Assembly: GCA_947623615.1 (NCBI GenBank)
Contig: CANQHH010000009.1
Location: forward strand, 1-17,738
DNA: 17,738 nt
Direction of reading: 5' to 3'
DNA from: an uncultured Clostridia bacterium
GTDB lineage: Bacteria > Bacillota > Clostridia > TANB77 > CAG-508
The notes under the pieces are model-generated. The model saw nothing but the letters and a program-made list of their open reading frames with translations, searched no databases and had not been told where the DNA came from. Made by a program: the position numbers and the translations under genes. Below, piece after piece: positions 13,567-17,738 of this stretch (position 1 is its first letter; each line of letters begins with the position of its first letter).

Positions 13567-13686
13567 ATGCAAAAGAAAAAAATACTATTTTTTTCTTTTT
13601 TTGTCACTACATCATTGATTTTAGTGATAAAAAAAACTGAAGATTATTGGTTCAATCGGCTAGCCGATAAATATTTTAACTTTTAA
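13567..13686 (+). CDS. Small hydrophobic peptide of 39 residues, unknown function
   Basis: I do not recognise this gene. The ATG follows a perfect AGGAGG with 5-nt spacing, and the ORF has its own candidate promoter and a strong terminator, so it is a complete one-gene unit. It is the only supported gene on the plus strand. The peptide starts with a basic end (MQKKK), has one hydrophobic stretch (about 6-22, ILFFSFFVTTSLILVI), and ends in an amphipathic, aromatic tail (KTEDYWFNRLADKYFNF). It has no cysteine, so it is not a cyclic-thiolactone AgrD peptide. The mRNA is unusually structured: a stem of about 14 bp and a 14-bp palindrome lie inside the coding part. A type I toxin-like peptide, a small regulatory membrane protein, or a structured non-coding RNA with a chance ORF are all possible. 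Confidence 0.6.
   Translation: MQKKKILFFSFFVTTSLILVIKKTEDYWFNRLADKYFNF
13596..13635 (+). other. Predicted long hairpin inside the small gene
   Basis: A run of T, then GTCACTA (13596-13609), pairs with TAGTGAT followed by a run of A (13622-13635). The stem is 14 bp with one G-U pair and a 12-nt loop. It sits within the coding region of the 39-residue peptide. The outer half is only A-U pairs, so the TCACTA/TAGTGA core is the reliable part. Confidence 0.5.
13655..13668. repeat. 14-bp perfect palindrome ATCGGCTAGCCGAT
   Basis: This perfect palindrome is GC-rich for this DNA and lies in the 3' part of the small plus-strand ORF, where it encodes part of FNRLADKY. It could be an RNA hairpin with a CUAG loop or a dimeric protein-binding site. 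Confidence 0.7.
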
Positions 13687-13712
13687 TTTAACCTGTAATC
13701 TTTAAAATTTTT

Positions 13713-13758
13713 AGGCTGATATACTAACTAATTACCAGTATATCAGCCTTTTTCTTTT
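13713..13758 (+). terminator. Intrinsic terminator of the small plus-strand gene
   Basis: A perfect 13-bp stem, AGGCTGATATACT (13713-13725) and its complement (13737-13749), with an 11-nt loop is followed by TTTTTCTTTT. It ends the small-gene transcript. The convergent minus-strand gene stops at 13757, within the T-tract, so the stem may also stabilise the 3' end of that mRNA. Confidence 0.9.
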
Positions 13759-14896
13759 ATTTTGTTTTATTAATTTGAATATATTTTCCGCTTCTGCTTA
13801 TTGAAAGCGAATATTTATTAGATACTAATTTTCCATATCTTTGATTTCCATTAAGATTGTCATTTACTATATTCACAAAATTATCAATAGCACTACTATT
13901 AAATTTAGCATCTAATGTACTAATAATGTATCTCAATTCCTCTTCTACATTTTTTGAATTTTCTTCATAGTATAATTGTATATCTACATCTTCAACATTT
14001 CCATTTTTATCAAAATAATACTTAACCTCTGATGTTTTGAATTGGTCCGTATTTTCTTTTATATATGTACAAACCTCCTCATTAAAATTATCAGCTACAT
14101 ATCCAAAATTCAAATAATTATCTTTTAACCTATCTTTACTTACATTTATATTGCTAACATATTGTGGATTTTGAACATATCTTACTGACAAATCAATTAT
14201 TGAAATAACAAACGCAATTATAAATACTATAATAGCTCCAACTATTACACGAGCTCCAAATGAAATTTCATTACCACCTTTAATATCACACATTCCATTA
14301 TATATTTTTGGAATAACTAACTTTTCGTTATTGTCACACATATAAATCAAAGACTTTTGATTCTCACCTATTAATTTTGGATTATTATACTCCTTTTTAT
14401 CATATAGCTCTGTATCAAAAAATTTCTCAGTAAATTCTTTATCCATATTTAGTTTTATTGAATTTATTATAATTTTTATATTTATAATCGAAAAATTTCT
14501 TGAAACTACATTATAATCTCCAATATTTTTTAGGGCATCAATAACTAATGCACTATCTATAATATTATCCAAATCACTCGTATTTCTAATTAATTGAATT
14601 CTCCCCCTTATAATTTTGCCATCTTCAAATTTATAAGAGTCTCTAAGAGCTAATTCCATTTGTATCATCTTGTATACTAATATTACAAACATTGCCACAG
14701 GTACAAAAATATATACAAAAAAATTGTATGTTACTAAACCCAAAAAACTTGTCATAAATGTATAAAATGCTAATATTCCACATCCTACTGTAAACATACT
14801 AATAACAGCTACAAAAGGTGAAACATACTTATTTAATGCTTTTGTTTTTCTTTCAACTTCAAACGAAGGGCAAAAAATTTTTCCTTTATTTTCCAC
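13757..14896 (-). CDS. Unknown membrane protein with a large C-terminal soluble domain
   Basis: I do not recognise this 379-residue protein. Two close membrane helices (about 27-48 and 56-77) are followed by a soluble region of about 135 residues, a third helix (about 216-236), and a 140-residue C-terminal domain that, by topology, would lie on the opposite side of the membrane from the middle domain. The middle domain contains LIRNTSDLDNIIDSALVIDALKNI and NIKIIINSIKLNMDKEF; it may be regulatory or binding, but no catalytic motif is evident. The start is a GTG at 14896, with AGGAGG 8 nt upstream. It has a perfect sigma-A promoter and a leader with alternative hairpins, so its expression is probably controlled. 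It lies just downstream of the sigma-factor operon but has its own promoter. Confidence 0.8.
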   Translation of the reverse strand: MENKGKIFCPSFEVERKTKALNKYVSPFVAVISMFTVGCGILAFYTFMTSFLGLVTYNFFVYIFVPVAMFVILVYKMIQMELALRDSYKFEDGKIIRGRIQLIRNTSDLDNIIDSALVIDALKNIGDYNVVSRNFSIINIKIIINSIKLNMDKEFTEKFFDTELYDKKEYNNPKLIGENQKSLIYMCDNNEKLVIPKIYNGMCDIKGGNEISFGARVIVGAIIVFIIAFVISIIDLSVRYVQNPQYVSNINVSKDRLKDNYLNFGYVADNFNEEVCTYIKENTDQFKTSEVKYYFDKNGNVEDVDIQLYYEENSKNVEEELRYIISTLDAKFNSSAIDNFVNIVNDNLNGNQRYGKLVSNKYSLSISRSGKYIQINKTK

Positions 14897-14921
14897 TGTT
14901 TTTTCCTCCTACTTTGTAAAA

Positions 14922-14953
14922 ATGTGCTTCATTTATCTTTTTATATTGATAAA
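14922..14953 (-). terminator. Terminator-like hairpin in the leader of the unknown membrane protein gene
   Basis: On the minus strand, ATGTGCTTTATC pairs with GATAAA, a 4-nt bulge and GCACAT, followed by TTTTTAC. Pairing bases run from 14922-14937 to 14948-14959. It ends 25 nt before the GTG start. Its upstream arm is shared with the hairpin at 14954-14977, so only one of the two can form at a time. Confidence 0.5.
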
Positions 14954-14977
14954 GCACATAGTTTAAATACTATGTGC
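14954..14977 (-). promoter_or_regulatory. Inverted repeat in the leader: possible antiterminator or operator
   Basis: GCACATAGT (14954-14962) and ACTATGTGC (14969-14977) form a perfect 9-bp inverted repeat with a 6-nt spacer, starting a few bases after the predicted transcription start. A third half-site, ATGTGC, lies at 14922-14927. It can fold as a 5' hairpin competing with the downstream terminator-like one, or serve as a repressor operator. Confidence 0.6.
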
Positions 14978-14989
14978 CTGTATATTTTT

Positions 14990-15018
14990 ATTATAATTAA
15001 TTCAAAATAAAATGTCAA
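14990..15018 (-). promoter_or_regulatory. Perfect consensus sigma-A promoter
   Basis: TTGACA (15013-15018) and TATAAT (14990-14995) match consensus at all twelve positions with the ideal 17-nt spacing, on the minus strand. It lies 27 nt past the end of the sigma-factor partner gene and drives the membrane protein gene at 13757-14896. Such a strong promoter directly before an inverted repeat suggests that control is exerted after initiation or by a repressor. Confidence 0.8.
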
Positions 15019-15044
15019 TTATAATTTATCAGTTAATATTTCTT

Positions 15045-15482
15045 CTAATTATTTTCTAATTCCATTATTGTAATTGAGCCACTCTCATTTTCATCTGTTG
15101 TCATTTTTACATCTACTTGAATGTTTTCTTTTTCAAGCTCGTCTTTATTAATATCTACCTTCATTTGCGAGCCGTCTACATTTTTTTCATAATTTACCCA
15201 ATGTTCACCATCTTTATCTATATATTCTTTTCCATTAATTTCTTCCTCTTTCTCATCTTTTACAAAAATCACTTTCACAGTATCTTTTATATTTTTTACT
15301 AATTGACCATCTGTTGAAGCATCCACAGTAACAAAGCTTCCCGATAACACCAGCACTGTTAGCATTGTTGCAAGCAAAACATGTTTTCTAGTATTTTTCT
15401 TCATTATACATTCCTCCTTTAAGTTAGATATAGTAATATTATCCTTAAATTTTTTTAATAACCTTTCATTTAATTCACTCAT
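15045..15482 (-). CDS. Sigma-factor partner: membrane-anchored or secreted protein with two possible starts
   Basis: I do not recognise a named family. The long form (145 residues) overlaps the sigma-factor stop in an ATGA junction and would have a 33-residue basic cytoplasmic N-terminus (MSELNERLLKKFKDN) before a membrane helix (about 34-50), like a small anti-sigma factor. A perfect AAAGGAGG (15413-15420) lies inside this reading frame, 8 nt before an in-frame ATG at 15404. From there a 119-residue protein would begin MKKNTRKHVLLATMLTVLVL and carry an ordinary signal peptide, cleavable after VDA (before STDG). The outer part is small and acidic (KDEKEEEINGKEYIDKDGEHW). Either form, or both, may be made. 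Coupling to an ECF-type sigma gene makes a role in controlling that factor likely but unproven. Confidence 0.75.
   Translation of the reverse strand: MSELNERLLKKFKDNITISNLKEECIMKKNTRKHVLLATMLTVLVLSGSFVTVDASTDGQLVKNIKDTVKVIFVKDEKEEEINGKEYIDKDGEHWVNYEKNVDGSQMKVDINKDELEKENIQVDVKMTTDENESGSITIMELENN
15413..15420 (-). promoter_or_regulatory. Strong internal ribosome binding site for a second start at 15404
   Basis: AAAGGAGG lies within codons 21-23 of the long form and 8 nt before an in-frame ATG (15404). It is a stronger site than anything before the 15482 ATG, which relies on coupling to the sigma gene. It therefore supports a separate, signal-peptide-bearing product. Confidence 0.7.
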
Positions 15483-16024
15483 ATACTATACCCTCTTTCT
15501 TTTAATTTCTTTTTTATATTTTTTCGAATTCTACATAACTTTGTTTTTACATTCACATTTGAAATGTTTAATTTATTAGCAATTTGCTTAGTTTTATAAG
15601 AATCATAATAAAATAAAGTAAAAATTTGATAATCTTCTTCTGATAACTCATTTAGTACATATTCTAATTCTTCTTTTTCTAATTTATCATCTATTATAAG
15701 ATCAAAATCTGTTATATCTATATTTACATTTTCTTCCAATAACGTAATACTATGTTTTTTACTAACTTCTGTCATTTTCTTTTTAGTCAAATTATGTGCT
15801 ATACTAGATATATATGGTTTTATCAGTCTGCTCTCATCCAATTTTTCTCTATTTTTCCATAATACCAAAAAGACATCTAGCAAAATTTCTTCAATATCCT
15901 CATTAGTTAAAAAAGTTCCACATATATTTTTAACTACAATATACAAATAATTACTATATTCATTTATAATCTTCTCTATATCTATTTCATTATTTATTTT
16001 TAGTTCGCTAATTTTTTCATTCAA
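15479..16024 (-). CDS. ECF-type RNA polymerase sigma factor (sigma-70 family)
   Basis: This 181-residue protein has only the two domains of extracytoplasmic-function sigma factors. Region 2 spans about residues 16-85 (YSNYLYIVVKNICGTFL, NEDIEEILLDVFLVLWKN, then SRLIKPYISSIAHNLTKKKM), covering core binding and -10 recognition. Region 4 spans about 128-178 (LNELSEEDYQIFTLFYYDSY, then TKQIANKLNISNVNVKTKLCRIRKNI), a helix-turn-helix for the -35 element. The linker is acidic (DITDFDLIIDDKLEKEE). The only available start is a TTG at 16024: an in-frame stop lies three codons upstream and no ATG follows in the N-terminal part. AAGGAG (16037-16042) is 12 nt away, longer than ideal, so translation may be weak. 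It overlaps the partner gene by 4 nt. Its stimulus and regulon are unknown. Confidence 0.9.
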   Translation of the reverse strand: MNEKISELKINNEIDIEKIINEYSNYLYIVVKNICGTFLTNEDIEEILLDVFLVLWKNREKLDESRLIKPYISSIAHNLTKKKMTEVSKKHSITLLEENVNIDITDFDLIIDDKLEKEELEYVLNELSEEDYQIFTLFYYDSYKTKQIANKLNISNVNVKTKLCRIRKNIKKKLKERGYSI

Positions 16025-16060
16025 TTTAGACTAAATCTCCTTACTTATACATTTCACTTA

Positions 16061-16090
16061 CATATTACCAATTTTTCCAAAAAGGTTACA
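16061..16090 (-). promoter_or_regulatory. Possible autoregulated ECF-type promoter
   Basis: On the minus strand, TGTAACC (16084-16090) followed after 16 nt by TAATATG (16061-16067) lies about 40-65 nt upstream of the sigma-factor start. The AAC-containing -35 element and spacing resemble ECF promoters, many of which are autoregulated. The -10 part does not match the common CGTC form, so support is weak. Confidence 0.3.
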
Positions 16091-16171
16091 AGGATTTTTT
16101 TATTTTCCGCTTCTTCAATTTTTACTTGTAGAATATATCTAATAATTATAGTCTATAGAAATAGAATTGAA

Positions 16172-16248
16172 AAAACACATCTGAAACAATTATACTTGAA
16201 ACTCTCTAAAATTTTAAAGTCAGTATACTGTTCGTTTAGATGTGTTTT
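16172..16248 (-). terminator. Long-stem terminator after the membrane protein gene at 16268
   Basis: AAAACACATCT (16172-16182) pairs with AGATGTGTTTT (16238-16248), extended across a 1-nt bulge by AAAC/GTTT. The 46-nt loop holds further palindromes (CTCTAAAATTTTAAAG and AGTATACT). On the minus strand the stem ends in TTTTTTC. It begins 19 nt after the stop at 16268, so it most likely ends that transcript; the branched loop is unusual. Confidence 0.7.
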
Positions 16249-16267
16249 ATTATAACTTTTTATTATT

Positions 16268-17188
16268 TTAATACAAAAATAATACAATGCTAATTAATAA
16301 CTGCACAAATATTATTTTACTTGTTATTTTATGAATTTTCTCTATTTTCTTTCTCCTTTTTTCTGCATCCCAATATTTTCCGAAATGAACTTCCGAGTGT
16401 CCTATATAATCATCAACATCATCTGCATAATTCCCTTTACCTGTAGAATAATTGAAGCCTGCATACCTTGTTTCTGGCAATAATGGTTTATAGATTGATA
16501 CAATATACCAATATGAAAATACGTTTCCCAATAAAATTGCGATAAACCACTGACCAAAAATCAATATATATTTATTGTTTAAATATTCTGAAATTGCAGG
16601 AGAAATATTACCTGCATTAATTTTTAGTATAACATACAGGATATAAGATAAAATTATCCCTACAGATATTGTAAAACATTGAGTTCTTATTTTTCTATGT
16701 TTCATTGTTTTATTATATCTATCTTCATTATTTTCTAAAATACTCATTACTTCTGAATATAGATTATGCGCTTCACTTTCCTGATTTGTAGTATCTATAT
16801 TAATACTCACATCAAATTCCCTAAAATCTAATGATACCGTAACTTTGTTGTATATATTATTGTATTTATCATTTGGGTTTTGGGTAAAAAAAGATACAAA
16901 CATATAAATTGATATATTTTTTATGCTACTTGGTTCATTCAAATTTTGAACAAACCAGTTATAATCCCCCTCTGTCATATTTTTTCCATTTTTTAATTCT
17001 ATTGTATAATCTATTTTTGTATTTCCATCTTCGTATTCCCATTGTTTTTCACCATAAGATAGGTTTTTATTTTTGCTCTCTTCTAGTTCAAATTTTTTAT
17101 CAAACTTTTCCCTATAATCTTCTAAGTAATTTGCAACTTTTATTATTGTTTCTAATGGTATTTGTTTATTTAATACTTTATTATTCAT
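16268..17188 (-). CDS. Unknown protein with soluble N-terminal domain and three C-terminal membrane helices
   Basis: I do not recognise this 306-residue protein. Residues 1-165 are soluble and charged (Lys/Glu/Asp/Asn), with beta-rich stretches such as NTKIDYTIELKNGKNMTEGD and NKVTVSLDFREFDVSINID. Membrane helices lie at about 170-189, 207-232 and 291-305. The loop between the last two (235-290) has aromatic and acidic residues (YAGFNYSTGKGNYADDVDDY, then HSEVHFGKYWDAEKRRKK) and would be cytoplasmic or exposed, depending on topology. AAAAGGGG lies about 9 nt before the ATG. It starts 106 nt after the SUFU-domain gene on the same strand and ends in a strong terminator, so the two may form a unit. 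A link to toxin-immunity or cell-surface systems is conceivable but not shown. Confidence 0.75.
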   Translation of the reverse strand: MNNKVLNKQIPLETIIKVANYLEDYREKFDKKFELEESKNKNLSYGEKQWEYEDGNTKIDYTIELKNGKNMTEGDYNWFVQNLNEPSSIKNISIYMFVSFFTQNPNDKYNNIYNKVTVSLDFREFDVSINIDTTNQESEAHNLYSEVMSILENNEDRYNKTMKHRKIRTQCFTISVGIILSYILYVILKINAGNISPAISEYLNNKYILIFGQWFIAILLGNVFSYWYIVSIYKPLLPETRYAGFNYSTGKGNYADDVDDYIGHSEVHFGKYWDAEKRRKKIEKIHKITSKIIFVQLLISIVLFLY

Positions 17189-17294
17189 TAAAATTATCCC
17201 CTTTTCATAAGTTCAGCATTTACGTTTTTTCTTCTAGTATTTTTGTTATTATGAACATTCCAACTTTCGAATTTTCTTTTACAAATAACGTAAC

Positions 17295-17738
17295 TTATAT
17301 AACCGATTTTCTATTATAATCCGTTATATCACTACCTATTTTGTTATATAAAGTTTTCACATCTATTTCTTTATTTTTAAGTGCTAACAATTCATTATTT
17401 GTTGCCCCAATAAACTCAACAAAATCCACTCTACCGTTTTTTGTATTTAATGTTTGAAATTTTGTATCTGGTATAGTAATAAATCCTGTTATATTTGAAA
17501 TTTGCCTTGAGTCAATACCTGTAGTTTGTCCTGTATATAAATATTCGTATGGATTAAATATTTCATTATTAGTAAAAGTAATTCGTGCAATTTGTTGTAA
17601 TAATCCACAAACACACTTGATTTCTTGTTCTTCATCCACATATTCATCTTTTTTTAATTTGAAAGTAAATTCCATTCCATAACCGCTCCACTCCGTATTT
17701 TTACTTTCTTTTTCATAAAGTTCTGATAATCCATAAGT
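17295..17738 (-). CDS. Suppressor-of-fused (SUFU) domain protein, partial (5' end outside window)
   Basis: The reading frame is open to the right edge, giving 147 codons of the C-terminal part; an internal ATG at 17675 is not the start. Upstream residues read TYGLSELYEKESKNTEWSGY, then GMEFTFKLKK. This is the SGxGxELTFRL-type motif of SUFU (PF05076) proteins. Further family features are LLQQIARITFTNNEIF, the TGFITIPDTKFQTLNTKNGR segment corresponding to the DP region, and VDFVEFIGATNNELLALKN, the 'G-x-V-x-F-x-x-x-V-G-x-T-x-x-E-L' motif. In bacteria SUFU proteins are widespread and have been proposed as immunity proteins in polymorphic toxin loci. No toxin is visible here; it could lie to the right. 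The family call is from remembered motifs and is fairly confident. Confidence 0.75.
   Translation of the reverse strand, partial: TYGLSELYEKESKNTEWSGYGMEFTFKLKKDEYVDEEQEIKCVCGLLQQIARITFTNNEIFNPYEYLYTGQTTGIDSRQISNITGFITIPDTKFQTLNTKNGRVDFVEFIGATNNELLALKNKEIDVKTLYNKIGSDITDYNRKSVI

Noticed and set aside
13567..13686. AgrD-like quorum-sensing peptide
   Set aside because: The small peptide has no cysteine or serine in a cyclisation context, and there is no agrB-like processing gene next to it.
1..17738. CRISPR array, tRNA, rRNA, insertion sequence or prophage
   Set aside because: No regularly spaced repeats, transposase or integrase genes, tRNA cloverleaf or rRNA segments were recognised on either strand.

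Overview
The window is a very AT-rich stretch from a low-GC Firmicute, most likely a member of Clostridia. This is inferred from base composition, strong AGGAGG-type ribosome binding sites, a dipicolinate synthase gene (endospore pathway), a CadC-like ArsR regulator and Gram-positive-style pilus genes. Almost everything is transcribed from the minus strand. The only plus-strand gene I support is a 39-codon ORF near 13.6 kb.

Positions 1-8836 hold a type IV pilus operon. In transcription order it runs: pilM-pilN fusion, pilO-like, an unnamed bitopic protein in the pilP position, a tiny prepilin (pilA candidate), prepilin peptidase pilD, two minor prepilins, assembly ATPase pilB, retraction-type ATPase pilT, and pilC (cut by the left edge). 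PilM/N/O form the inner-membrane platform, PilC anchors it, PilB and PilT power extension and retraction, and PilD matures the prepilins. Oddities: none of the three prepilins has the usual Glu5; PilD lacks the glycines of its GxGD motif; PilO and the bitopic protein carry acidic low-complexity tails; and pilB has a one-base frameshift in an A-run that removes its conserved C-terminus.

Positions 9192-13361 carry housekeeping and stress genes. uppP (undecaprenyl-diphosphate phosphatase) is translationally coupled to dpaA (dipicolinate synthase subunit A, with no dpaB beside it). A membrane-anchored TPR protein, a hemolysin III/TrhA-family protein and a CadC/SmtB-like metalloregulator with its own promoter and operator lie upstream of them.

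Positions 13362-17738 are accessory. They contain the small structured plus-strand gene; an unknown membrane protein driven by a perfect sigma-A promoter whose leader can form two mutually exclusive hairpins; an ECF-type sigma factor overlapping a secreted or membrane-anchored partner with two plausible starts; an unknown membrane protein; and the C-terminal part of a suppressor-of-fused (SUFU) domain protein at the right edge. The most interesting items are the small structured gene, the two-hairpin leader, the sigma/partner pair and the divergent pilus machinery.
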